From NCBI RefSeq assembly GCF_002013895.1, contig NZ_MAFQ01000005.1, forward strand, positions 62,001-126,000: a DNA stretch of 64,000 bases. Reading direction: 5' to 3'. The notes under the pieces were generated by a model. It searched no databases. It had not been told where the DNA came from and saw only the letters and a list, made by a program, of their open reading frames with translations. Origin of the DNA: Mycobacteroides franklinii. GTDB taxonomy: Bacteria; Actinomycetota; Actinomycetes; Mycobacteriales; Mycobacteriaceae. A program made the translations under genes and the position numbers. Shown here in pieces: positions 56,530 to 64,000 of the stretch (positions within the stretch are counted from its first letter, which is position 1; every line of letters begins with the position of its first letter).

Positions 56530-56533
56530 CGCG

Positions 56534-57226
56534 CTAGCGCTCGGGTGACACCCCGGCTCCGTGGATCGCGGCCCGGATCGCATGCTCGACCTCGTTATTG
56601 GCGATGAACAGCATCTCGTCGCCCGCCTCCAACACATCCCCGGGGGTGGGCGTCACCACTGTTCCGCGTCGGACCACGGTGACCAGTGCGGTGTTGGGTG
56701 GCAAGTCCAGGGCTGCCACGCTCCGTCCCACCAAGGGATTGTCTTGCGGCAGAGTCAGTTTTGTCAGATCGGCGCGGCCCTGGCGCAGTTCCATGAGGCG
56801 TACCAGGCGGCCGATGTCGATAGCGCCCTCGATACCCGCCACCATGGCACCGGGCGTGGACACCGCGACATCGACACCCCAGGCCTGACCGAACAGCCAC
56901 TGGTTACGGATGTCATTGATGCGGGCGACCACGCGGGGTACGCCGAACTCGCTCTTGGCCAGCAGTCCCACGACAAGGTTGGCCTTGTCGTCCCCGGTGG
57001 CGGCAACCACGACGTCGCAGGTTTCGATACCCGCTTCCTCGAGAGTGTCCAGCTCGCACGCGTCGGCGTTGAGCCAGTCCGCCCCAGGCACGGCCTGCGG
57101 CTCGAAGTTACTGCGCTCTTGTTCGATCAGCAGAATCTTGTGGCCGTAGTCGAGCAGTTCACGTGCGACGGAACGGCCCACCTTGCCCGCGCCGGCGATC
57201 GCGACTCGCATCTTCTGATCCGCCAC
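56534..57226 (-). CDS. TrkA-family potassium-uptake regulatory protein
   Basis: A 230-residue TrkA/KtrA-type regulator: an N-terminal Rossmann RCK-N domain (RVAIAGAGKVGRSVARELL) and a C-terminal RCK-C domain (LPQDNPLVGRSVAALDLPPN). It binds NAD(H) or nucleotide and gates a K+ channel or transporter. The M. tuberculosis CeoB/CeoC pair is the analogue, but only one copy is seen here. The start is GTG 57226 (ATG 57211 also possible). It is divergent from a CPA1 antiporter, so it may gate that protein. Confidence 0.88.
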   Translation of the reverse strand: MADQKMRVAIAGAGKVGRSVARELLDYGHKILLIEQERSNFEPQAVPGADWLNADACELDTLEEAGIETCDVVVAATGDDKANLVVGLLAKSEFGVPRVVARINDIRNQWLFGQAWGVDVAVSTPGAMVAGIEGAIDIGRLVRLMELRQGRADLTKLTLPQDNPLVGRSVAALDLPPNTALVTVVRRGTVVTPTPGDVLEAGDEMLFIANNEVEHAIRAAIHGAGVSPER

Positions 57227-57271
57227 CCCGCTATCGTGCCCTATTAATCAGAGTCAACCGACGGGAACGAA

Positions 57272-58768
57272 GTGAGCCTGCACCAGCTGTACCTGGACTT
57301 GCTCATCGGTGGGCTCGTGTTGCTCGCCAGCATTGTCGGCACCAGGGTCGCGACGCGGATCGGATTCCCCAGCCTCCTGTTCTTCCTCCTGGTCGGGGTC
57401 GTTCTGGGTGAAGACGGGCTCGGTCTCGAGTTCGACAATGTAGAGCTGGCCAGGAATGTATGTACCGCGGCGCTCGCGGTGATCCTCGTCGAGGGCGGTT
57501 TGACCACCCGGTTTGCCGATGTCCGCAAGGTGCTCGCGCCTGCCGGCGCGATGGCCACAGTCGGTGTGGTGATCAGCACCGTGGTGACCGCGGTCGGCGC
57601 GCATGTGCTGTTGCGGATGGATTGGCAGCTGGCTCTGCTGCTCGGCGCCATCGTGTCGTCCACCGATGCCGCCGCGGTGTTCTCGGTGTTGCGGGTTTTG
57701 CCGCTACCGCGTCGAGTCGCCGGACTGTTGGAGGCGGAGTCCGGATTCAACGATGCACCCGCCGTGATCCTGGTGCTGATGTTCAGCGTCGTGCCCTTCG
57801 TCTTCGAGCCGAAGAGTGCCGCGGTCCAGATCGTGTACGAACTGCTGGCCGGTTCTGCGATCGGTCTACTGTGTGGCTTCCTGGGGGCGATGGCGCTGCG
57901 CCGTGTCGCTCTGCCCGCCTCCGGGCTGTATCCGATCGCGACCTTCGGCATCGGGCTGGTCGCGTTCGCGGCCTCGGGCACGGTGCACGCCAGTGGTTTC
58001 ATCGCCGCGTACCTGGCCGCGGTGGTGCTCGCCAATTCTGGTCTGCCGCACCGATCTGCTACCCGATCATTCGCCGAGGGGCTGGGCTGGCTGGCGCAGA
58101 TCGGTCTTTTCGTCCTCCTTGGGTTGCTGGTCAATCCCAGCGAGCTGCTCGATGACTTGGTTCCCGCGATCGTGGTGGGGCTGGTCTTGCTGTTGGTGGC
58201 CCGCCCGCTCTCAGTGGTGGGATCACTTGTCGGATTTGGTATCCCATGGCGAGAACGGGCATTTCTCTCGTGGGCCGGACTGCGTGGCGCCGTCCCCGTG
58301 GTGTTGGCCACCTTCCCGATCGTGGAGGGCGTACCCGACAGCTATCGCCTACTCAACATCGTTTTTGTGCTGGTGGTGGTGTTCACTCTGGTGCAGGGTC
58401 CGAGCCTGCGGCCTGTCGCGCATCTACTGGGATTGATCTCCCGGGAGGCCACCCGTGAAATCCAGGTCGAGGCAGCCCCTTTGGATGTCCTGGATGCCGA
58501 GTTGCTCACCATGAAGGTTCAACCGGGATCTCGGCTGCGCAATGTCACCATCCTGGAGTTGCGGCTGCCTGACCCGGCCGTTGTCACGTTGATCATCAGG
58601 CAGGGCAACACTTTCGTTCCGCTGCCGGACACCCGGATCGAGTCGGACGACGAGCTGATGATCGTCACCACCAGTAAGACTAGGGCGCTGACCGAGTCGC
58701 GGATTCGCGCGGTGAGTAGGCGCGGCAAGCTCGCCTACTGGTTCGACGAGTACGGCGACGCGGGCTGA
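57272..58768 (+). CDS. CPA1-type potassium/proton antiporter with RCK-C domain
   Basis: A 498-residue monovalent cation:proton antiporter. About twelve helices (GFPSLLFFLLVGVVLGEDG, AVILVEGGLTTRFADV, GAIVSSTDAAAVFSVLRVL, ESGFNDAPAVILVLM) give the CPA1/NhaP2 layout, including the ND pair. The C-terminal about 110 residues hold a cytoplasmic RCK-C domain (DAELLTMKVQPGSRLRNVTILELRL). The start is GTG 57272. The C-terminal RCK-C and the divergent TrkA gene both indicate K+- or nucleotide-gated control. Confidence 0.88.
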   Translation: MSLHQLYLDLLIGGLVLLASIVGTRVATRIGFPSLLFFLLVGVVLGEDGLGLEFDNVELARNVCTAALAVILVEGGLTTRFADVRKVLAPAGAMATVGVVISTVVTAVGAHVLLRMDWQLALLLGAIVSSTDAAAVFSVLRVLPLPRRVAGLLEAESGFNDAPAVILVLMFSVVPFVFEPKSAAVQIVYELLAGSAIGLLCGFLGAMALRRVALPASGLYPIATFGIGLVAFAASGTVHASGFIAAYLAAVVLANSGLPHRSATRSFAEGLGWLAQIGLFVLLGLLVNPSELLDDLVPAIVVGLVLLLVARPLSVVGSLVGFGIPWRERAFLSWAGLRGAVPVVLATFPIVEGVPDSYRLLNIVFVLVVVFTLVQGPSLRPVAHLLGLISREATREIQVEAAPLDVLDAELLTMKVQPGSRLRNVTILELRLPDPAVVTLIIRQGNTFVPLPDTRIESDDELMIVTTSKTRALTESRIRAVSRRGKLAYWFDEYGDAG

Positions 58769-59123
58769 TTCGGGCGCCGCACGGCAGGTAACACTGGACG
58801 TAATTAGGATAGACGAATAATATAGTTCGGTGACCCGAAATCATGAGCAGGGACTGGGGGTCCTGCATGCGTCGTGGTGCGAGACGGTTGCGATAGCGCA
58901 AGCGCTCGCCCTGGGAGACAAGGTGTCCGCGGCGCATATCCTGCGGACCAGTCAGCGCCCGCTCGTGGTTTCGGAGGGCCTGTTGCACCTGCTCTCGGTG
59001 TTGATGCGTGCGTCTCCGGCCGGCGATACGGATCGGCTACTTGATAGCGCCCGGGCCTGCACGCCGCCGCCCCCGATACCGAATCTTGTTCCGGTACAAC
59101 CATTCCAGGAGGTCTCGTACGCA
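58769..59123 (+). other. in-frame upstream coding segment of the PPOX gene
   Basis: This 355-bp stretch has no separate stop-bounded gene. An open frame from GTG 58830 runs straight into the PPOX start at 59124. The first 75-80 codons have a high third-position GC like real genes and read as a helical protein (AIAQALALGDKVSAAHILRT...). A -10-like TAATAT (58818-58823) ends 6 bp before the GTG, the geometry of a leaderless mycobacterial transcript. It could be an N-terminal extension of the PPOX protein, or a small gene that lost its stop. The remaining linker (about 59056-59123) has lower GC bias. Confidence 0.5.
58818..58823 (+). promoter_or_regulatory. -10 element for a leaderless GTG
   Basis: TAATAT followed by 6 bp and then GTG 58830. 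Mycobacterial leaderless promoters place a TANNNT hexamer 6-7 bp before an RTG start at +1. No clear -35 is seen. Confidence 0.45.
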
Positions 59124-59519
59124 ATGTCTACGCTCACCGATGAGATGAAACGGATGCTCGGTTCTCAGCTGGCGATCCTGGCGACCGTGACAGACGGCAT
59201 GACGCCCAACATCGGTCCGAAACGCTCCCTGAGGGTCCGCGATGATCGGTCCCTGATATTCAACGAGAACACCGGTGGGCAGACCCTGGCCAACATCCGT
59301 GCCGGATCAAAGGTTTCCGTCGCTGTGATTGACCGCGAGGCGCTGGACGGGTACCGATTCGTCGGCTCGGCCCAGATTCATGAGTCGGGCCCGGCGTTCG
59401 AGGATGCCGTGGCCTTCGCGCAGGAGCGCGGGATGAAACATCCGCGCTGTGCGGTGGTCATCGCCGTCGAGGACATCCACACACTCAAGCCGGGGGCAAC
59501 CGCGGGCAAGCGCGTGTAG
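59124..59519 (+). CDS. pyridoxamine-5'-phosphate-oxidase-fold protein
   Basis: A 131-residue split-barrel protein: MSTLTDEMKRMLGSQLAILATVTDGMTPN, then SLRVRDDRSLIFNENTGGQTLANIRAGSKVSVAVID, typical of FMN-binding PPOX-like proteins. ATG 59124 has AGGAGGT (59107-59113) upstream, so a stand-alone product is likely. The frame is also open upstream to GTG 58830, so a longer 229-residue form may exist. The following mycoredoxin-like gene starts 10 bp after the stop. Confidence 0.8.
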   Translation: MSTLTDEMKRMLGSQLAILATVTDGMTPNIGPKRSLRVRDDRSLIFNENTGGQTLANIRAGSKVSVAVIDREALDGYRFVGSAQIHESGPAFEDAVAFAQERGMKHPRCAVVIAVEDIHTLKPGATAGKRV

Positions 59520-59529
59520 ACATGAAGCC

Positions 59530-59808
59530 ATGACGGATCCGCTCCCGGCCCCGGATGAGGTCGTCGTCTACTGGCGGTCGGGCTGCCCCTTTTGCATCAA
59601 GCTGCGTACGCAGCTGCGCTTCACCCGGCTGCGCTACCGCGAGGTGAACATCTGGGAATCTCCGGAGGCGGCCGCGTACGTGCGTTCCGTAGCGGACGGC
59701 AATGAGACGGTGCCGACCGTCAGTGTTGCGGGTCATCCTTTGGTGAATCCTTCGCGGCGGCAGCTGTTGGCGGCCGCGCGCGAGCACGCACCCCAAGCGT
59801 TGCCGTAG
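59530..59808 (+). CDS. mycoredoxin-like glutaredoxin
   Basis: A 92-residue glutaredoxin-fold protein with active site YWRSGCPFCIKLRTQL (CPFC), a cis-Pro in ETVPTVSVAG, and a C-terminal NPSRRQLLAAA. Mycoredoxin-1 of mycobacteria has CPWC and reduces mycothiol mixed disulfides; this is a CPFC paralogue. ATG 59530 is a short distance after the PPOX stop, so they are co-transcribed. Confidence 0.85.
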   Translation: MTDPLPAPDEVVVYWRSGCPFCIKLRTQLRFTRLRYREVNIWESPEAAAYVRSVADGNETVPTVSVAGHPLVNPSRRQLLAAAREHAPQALP

Positions 59809-59937
59809 TGACGCTGCTCACGCGAGTGGCTGCGCATGCGGACAATGTGGGGCGCCGACCAGCAGAAACATCTGTTCGGCCGGGGGTGATCAAATTGCGC
59901 CCACAGGGAATAGTTAGCTTAGGTATGTACTTTTACC

Positions 59938-59961
59938 GAGTGGGCAGCGACGCCCCCACTC
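59938..59961 (+). promoter_or_regulatory. hairpin in the car leader
   Basis: GAGTGGG ... CCCACTC forms a 7-bp stem with a 10-base loop, about 35 bp upstream of the car ATG. No U-run follows, so it is not a classical terminator. It could structure the leader RNA, or form the end of the preceding transcript. Confidence 0.3.
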
Positions 59962-59997
59962 TTACCGTTAACGCCGATTCTTCCGAGGTATGTAGGC

Positions 59998-62900
59998 ATG
60001 ACTGAAACGATCTCCGCAGCAGCTGTCCCGACAACGGATCTCGAAGAGCAGGTGAAACGACGCATCGAACAGGTGGTGTCCAGCGATCCGCAACTGGCGG
60101 CGCTGCTTCCTGACGATGCGGTGACCGAGGCCGTCAATGAGCCCGACCTGCCGCTGGTCGAAGTGATCAGGCGACTGCTGGAGGGTTACGGCGACCGCCC
60201 GGCCCTTGGACAGCGCGCCTTCACGTTCGTGACCGCCGACGGTGGGGCAACCGAGATCGCGCTCAAGCCCGAGTACACCACCATCTCCTATCGCGAGCTG
60301 TGGAATCGTGCCGAGGCAATCGCTGCCGCCTGGTACGAAGGCGGGATTCGCGATGGCGACTTTGTCGCCCAGCTCGGCTTCACCAGCACCGACTTCGCCG
60401 CCCTTGATGTCGCCGGACTGCGCCTGGGCACCGTCTCGGTGCCGTTGCAGACGGGAGCCTCGCTGCCGCAGCGCAACGCGATCCTTGAGGAGACGCGGCC
60501 GGCGGTCTTTGCCGCCAGCGTCGAGTACCTGGACGCCGCAGTGGATTCGGTACTTGCGACGCCGTCGGTGCGACTGCTGTCGGTCTTCGATTACCACCCT
60601 GAGGTCGACAGCCACCGTGCGGCGCTTGAGGCCGTGCGTACCCGGCTGCAGGATGCCGGCCGGACGATTGCCATCGAGACGTTGGGCGAGGCCCTCGCGC
60701 GGGGACGAGAGCTGCCCGCTGCGCCCCTGCCCAGTGCGGATCCCGACGCCCTGCGCCTGCTCATCTACACCTCCGGCAGCACGGGTACGCCCAAGGGCGC
60801 GATGTACCCGCAGTGGCTCGTCGCCAACTTGTGGCAGAAGAAGTGGCTCACCGACGACGTCATTCCGTCGGTAGGCGTGAACTTCATGCCGATGAGCCAC
60901 CTGGCAGGCCGACTCACCCTCATGGGGACCCTCTCGGGCGGAGGATCGGCCTACTACATCGCCTCGAGCGATCTTTCGACATTCTTCGAAGACATCGCGC
61001 TCATCCGTCCCTCGGAAGTGCTCTTTGTGCCCCGTGTGGTCGAGATGGTCTTCCAGCGCTATCAGGCGGAACTGGACCGGTCCCTCGCTCCGGGTGAGAG
61101 CAATGCCGAGGTCGCGGAGCGAATCAAGGTCCGTATCCGCGACGAGGACTTCGGTGGACGCGTGCTGAGTGCCGGATCAGGTTCGGCGCCATTGTCTCCG
61201 GAGATGACGGAGTTCATGGAGTCGCTGCTCCAGGTACCGCTGCGCGACGGGTACGGATCCACCGAGGCAGGTGGTGTGTGGCGGGACGGAGTGCTGCAGC
61301 GCCCGCCGGTCACCGACTACAAGCTGGTTGATGTTCCCGAACTCGGGTACTTCACCACTGATTCCCCGCATCCCCGTGGTGAGCTGCGGTTGAAGTCCGA
61401 GACGATGTTCCCCGGTTATTACAAGCGCCCCGAAACCACGGCCGACGTCTTCGACGAGGACGGGTACTACAAGACCGGTGACGTGGTTGCCGAGCTCGGG
61501 CCGGATCACCTCAAGTACCTCGACCGGGTCAAGAACGTCCTCAAGCTCGCCCAGGGCGAGTTCGTCGCGGTCTCGAAACTGGAAGCCGCATACACCGGCA
61601 GCCCGCTGGTGCGGCAGATCTTCGTGTACGGAAACAGTGAGCGCTCGTTCCTGCTGGCCGTCGTGGTGCCGACTCCGGAAGCCCTTGAGCGGTATACGGA
61701 TTCACCGGATGCGCTCAAGCCGTTGATTCAGGACTCGTTGCAGCAGGTCGCCAAGGACGCGGAACTGCAGTCCTACGAGATCCCGCGGGACTTCATCGTG
61801 GAGACGGTGCCGTTCACGGTCGAATCAGGACTGCTGTCGGACGCGCGAAAGCTGCTGCGCCCCAAGCTGAAGGATCACTACGGCGAGCGGCTGGAGGCCC
61901 TGTACGTCGAGCTGGCGGAAAGCCAGAACGAGCGACTGCGCCAGCTGGCGCGGGAGGCCGCGAGCCGCCCGGTGCTGGAGACGGTGACCGATGCGGCGGC
62001 CGCGCTGCTGGGTGCGTCGTCGTCCGACTTGGCTCCCGATGTGCGGTTCATCGACCTCGGCGGCGACTCGCTGTCGGCGCTGTCGTACTCCGAGCTGCTG
62101 AGAGACATCTTCGAGGTGGATGTTCCGGTCGGTGTCATCAACAGCGTCGCCAACGATCTCGCCGCGATCGCCCGGCATATCGAGGCGCAGCGGACCGGTG
62201 CTGCGACGCAGCCGACGTTCGCATCGGTCCATGGCCGGGACGCGACGGTCATCAACGCCGCAGAGCTCACCCTCGACAAGTTCCTGGACGAGTCGTTGTT
62301 GAAGGCGGCCAAGAACATTCAGCCCGCCACCGCCGACGTCAAGACCGTGCTGGTGACCGGCGGTAATGGCTGGCTAGGACGCTGGTTGGTGCTTGACTGG
62401 CTGGAGCGACTGGCCCCCAACGGTGGAAAGGTGTACGCGCTCATCCGCGGCACCGATGCGCAAGCGGCTCGCGCACGGTTGGATGCCGTGTACGAATCGG
62501 GCGACCCGAAGCTCTCGGCGCACTACCGTCAGCTGGCGGAAGCGGGCCTGGAAGTGATCGCCGGTGATTTCGGCGATCAGGATTTGGGTCTGTCCCAAGA
62601 TGTTTGGCAGAAGCTCGCCGGTGAGGTGGACTTGATCGTGCACTCCGGTGCATTGGTGAACCACGTGTTGCCCTACAACCAGTTGTTCGGCCCGAACGTG
62701 GCAGGTACCGCCGAGATCATCAAACTGGCGATCTCCGAGCGGCTCAAGCCGGTCACCTACCTGTCGACGGTCGGCATCGCCGACCAGATTCCGGTGACGG
62801 AGTTCGAGGAAGATTCGGATGTCCGCGTGATGTCGGCGCAGCGCCAGATCAACGACGGCTACGCCAACGGATATGGCAACTCGAAGTGGGCCGGTGAGGT

Positions 62901-63534
62901 GCTGCTGCGGGAAGCTCACGACTTGGCCGGGCTTCCGGTGCGAGTGTTCCGCTCCGACATGATCCTGGCGCACAGTGACTACCATGGCCAGCTCAACGTC
63001 ACGGACGTATTCACTCGGAGCATCCAGAGTCTGCTGCTCACCGGTGTCGCACCGGCCAGCTTCTACGAACTGGATGCCGACGGCAACCGTCAGCGGGCGC
63101 ACTACGACGGTGTGCCTGGTGATTTCACCGCCGCGTCCATCACGGCGATCGGCGGTGTGAACGTGACTGACGGCTACCGCAGCTTCGACGTGTTCAATCC
63201 GCACCACGACGGCGTCTCGATGGATACGTTCGTGGACTGGTTGATCGAGGCCGGCTACAAGATCGCGCGCATCGACGACTACGGCCAGTGGCTCGCCCGG
63301 TTCGAGTTGGCGCTCAAGGGATTGCCCGAGCAGCAGCGCCAGCAGTCGGTGCTGCCCCTTCTCAAGATGTACGAGAAGCCGCAGCCGGCGATTGACGGAA
63401 GTGCACTGCCGACAGCTGAATTCAGTGGAGCCGTGCGCGAGGCGAAGGTCGGCGATAGCGGTGAGATCCCGCACGTCACCAAGGATTTGATCCTCAAGTA
63501 CGCCTCCGATATCAGCCTGCTGGGCCTGATCTAG
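59998..63534 (+). CDS. car: carboxylic acid reductase
   Basis: A full-length 1178-residue carboxylic acid reductase. The adenylation domain has TSGSTGTPKGAMYP (about 260) and DGYGSTEAGGVWRDG. A carrier domain has the phosphopantetheine Ser in LGGDSLSALSY (about 690). The terminal reductase domain has VTGGNGWLGRWLVLDWLE (about 785) and the YGNSKWAGE Tyr/Lys pair (about 958). It activates an acid with ATP, loads it on the carrier arm and reduces it with NADPH to the aldehyde; a phosphopantetheinyl transferase elsewhere is required. ATG 59998 is the normal start. Its leader contains the hairpin above. Confidence 0.95.
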   Translation: MTETISAAAVPTTDLEEQVKRRIEQVVSSDPQLAALLPDDAVTEAVNEPDLPLVEVIRRLLEGYGDRPALGQRAFTFVTADGGATEIALKPEYTTISYRELWNRAEAIAAAWYEGGIRDGDFVAQLGFTSTDFAALDVAGLRLGTVSVPLQTGASLPQRNAILEETRPAVFAASVEYLDAAVDSVLATPSVRLLSVFDYHPEVDSHRAALEAVRTRLQDAGRTIAIETLGEALARGRELPAAPLPSADPDALRLLIYTSGSTGTPKGAMYPQWLVANLWQKKWLTDDVIPSVGVNFMPMSHLAGRLTLMGTLSGGGSAYYIASSDLSTFFEDIALIRPSEVLFVPRVVEMVFQRYQAELDRSLAPGESNAEVAERIKVRIRDEDFGGRVLSAGSGSAPLSPEMTEFMESLLQVPLRDGYGSTEAGGVWRDGVLQRPPVTDYKLVDVPELGYFTTDSPHPRGELRLKSETMFPGYYKRPETTADVFDEDGYYKTGDVVAELGPDHLKYLDRVKNVLKLAQGEFVAVSKLEAAYTGSPLVRQIFVYGNSERSFLLAVVVPTPEALERYTDSPDALKPLIQDSLQQVAKDAELQSYEIPRDFIVETVPFTVESGLLSDARKLLRPKLKDHYGERLEALYVELAESQNERLRQLAREAASRPVLETVTDAAAALLGASSSDLAPDVRFIDLGGDSLSALSYSELLRDIFEVDVPVGVINSVANDLAAIARHIEAQRTGAATQPTFASVHGRDATVINAAELTLDKFLDESLLKAAKNIQPATADVKTVLVTGGNGWLGRWLVLDWLERLAPNGGKVYALIRGTDAQAARARLDAVYESGDPKLSAHYRQLAEAGLEVIAGDFGDQDLGLSQDVWQKLAGEVDLIVHSGALVNHVLPYNQLFGPNVAGTAEIIKLAISERLKPVTYLSTVGIADQIPVTEFEEDSDVRVMSAQRQINDGYANGYGNSKWAGEVLLREAHDLAGLPVRVFRSDMILAHSDYHGQLNVTDVFTRSIQSLLLTGVAPASFYELDADGNRQRAHYDGVPGDFTAASITAIGGVNVTDGYRSFDVFNPHHDGVSMDTFVDWLIEAGYKIARIDDYGQWLARFELALKGLPEQQRQQSVLPLLKMYEKPQPAIDGSALPTAEFSGAVREAKVGDSGEIPHVTKDLILKYASDISLLGLI

Positions 63535-63605
63535 CCGATTGGCGGTGCGGATGTTCGGATCACGGTTCTAGCCACGCTGTCGGTCCCGTCAGCGACAATC
63601 GAAAC

Positions 63606-64000
63606 GTGAATGAGTCCTCGTCGCGTGCGCTTCCGACACCTGTCGGTTCGTATTGCTATGAGAACCTCAGCGACGAGGAGTTCCAGAAGCTGTGCCAGGT
63701 TGTGATAGCTGGCAAGTTCGACAGGGTTACGTGCTACCCGGTCGGGCAGCGTGACGGCGGCCGAGATATCACTCGGAAGATAGCCAACGGCCAAGTTGTG
63801 TATCAGGTGAAGTGGACCAAGAATCCGGCGAAGAACCCGGTCACCTGGCTTGCCAAGGCGGTGGCGAGTGAGTCGGCCAACATCAGAGCGTGGGTCAACG
63901 CTGGCGCAACTCGTTATGTATTGATGACTTCGGTCGGTGGTTCTGCGGCGGCAGCAACGGGCCCGAATAGCCACGGCGCCGGCACGATCGACAAGCTAGC
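63606..64000 (+). CDS. PD-(D/E)XK nuclease-like protein, 3' partial
   Basis: A gene opening at GTG 63606 and running off the window end (131 codons seen). The N-terminal residues NLSDEEFQKLCQVVIAGKF, then CYPVGQRDGGRDITRKIANG and VVYQVKWTKNPAKN, follow the Mrr-like PD-(D/E)XK pattern: D-GGRD with a downstream QVKW. Such nuclease-like N-termini are common on large NTPase defence proteins and on restriction enzymes; the rest lies outside the window. The minus-strand frame covering the same bases is a shadow. Confidence 0.65.
   Translation, partial: MNESSSRALPTPVGSYCYENLSDEEFQKLCQVVIAGKFDRVTCYPVGQRDGGRDITRKIANGQVVYQVKWTKNPAKNPVTWLAKAVASESANIRAWVNAGATRYVLMTSVGGSAAAATGPNSHGAGTIDKL

Noticed and set aside
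59919..59937. TTAGCTTAGG resembling an IdeR iron box
   Set aside because: Only about half of the 19-bp consensus positions match, and the right half is absent.
63531..63974. 147-codon minus-strand open frame at the window end
   Set aside because: Shadow of the plus-strand nuclease-like gene starting at 63606, which shows conserved motifs.

Overview
The window is GC-rich actinobacterial chromosome, most likely from a rapidly growing mycobacterium of the abscessus-chelonae group (Mycobacteroides). That placement is an inference from gene content: an MmpS/MmpL pair, a full-length carboxylic acid reductase, a 13E12-type HNH gene carrying a mycobacterial LexA box, a secreted GH16 protein resembling M. 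tuberculosis Rv0315, and MmyB-type regulators. Genes are densely packed. Many adjacent pairs share ATGA or GTGA stop/start overlaps, which indicates translational coupling. I see no tRNA, rRNA, CRISPR array or intact insertion sequence.

Layout. 1-12 kb is a mixed accessory-metabolism stretch: a 2OG-Fe(II) oxygenase with an Ada-type zinc protein, a nitroreductase, an aldo/keto reductase with a divergent MmyB-like regulator, the remnant of a second MmyB-like regulator, a patatin coupled to a double-HTH TetR regulator, an FAD monooxygenase, an epimerase, an MBL hydrolase, a GlxA-type regulator, an HD hydrolase and the HNH gene. 12-28.7 kb is a catabolic island. It holds two overlapping genes that each fuse a Rieske domain to a different enzyme (ThDP enzyme; FMN glutamate-synthase domain), two 2,6-dihydroxypyridine-hydroxylase-like flavoproteins, a cupin, a large LuxR (LAL) regulator, and a six-gene coupled operon for a gamma-resorcylate-type decarboxylase, a flavin monooxygenase, a three-subunit molybdenum hydroxylase and XdhC. 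A divergent old-yellow-enzyme gene closes the island. The same inverted repeat (CATCAGTCA, two bases, TGACTGATG) lies in both divergent promoter regions, so the island is probably one regulon, plausibly for an N-heteroaromatic acid such as a hydroxylated nicotinate.

28.7-31.7 kb has a second patatin, an SDR facing a TetR regulator across a perfect 45-bp inverted repeat, and a PPOX protein. 31.7-39 kb looks like a sulfur-stress regulon: a CsoR-family regulator lacking the copper-binding histidine (CstR-like) is last in an mmpS-mmpL operon, divergent from a DsbA-like gene, a sulfide:quinone-reductase-like flavoprotein, a small membrane protein and a DoxD-DoxA thiosulfate:quinone oxidoreductase. 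Three sites of the type ATACC-N6-GGTAT mark this locus.

39-64 kb is mainly housekeeping and accessory metabolism: GH16, a DAO-type oxidase, an M20 peptidase, a CitE-like lyase, a secreted DsbA-like protein, Dps, an ECF sigma factor facing a DoxX gene, LysR and a BASS transporter, Nei2, a Mrr-like nuclease, DUF3159, an S9 peptidase, a CaCA-type exchanger, MerR, small membrane proteins, a CrtI-like oxidoreductase, TrkA with a CPA1 antiporter, a PPOX protein with an unusual in-frame upstream segment, a mycoredoxin-like protein and carboxylic acid reductase. The window ends inside a new gene with a PD-(D/E)XK nuclease-like N-terminus.
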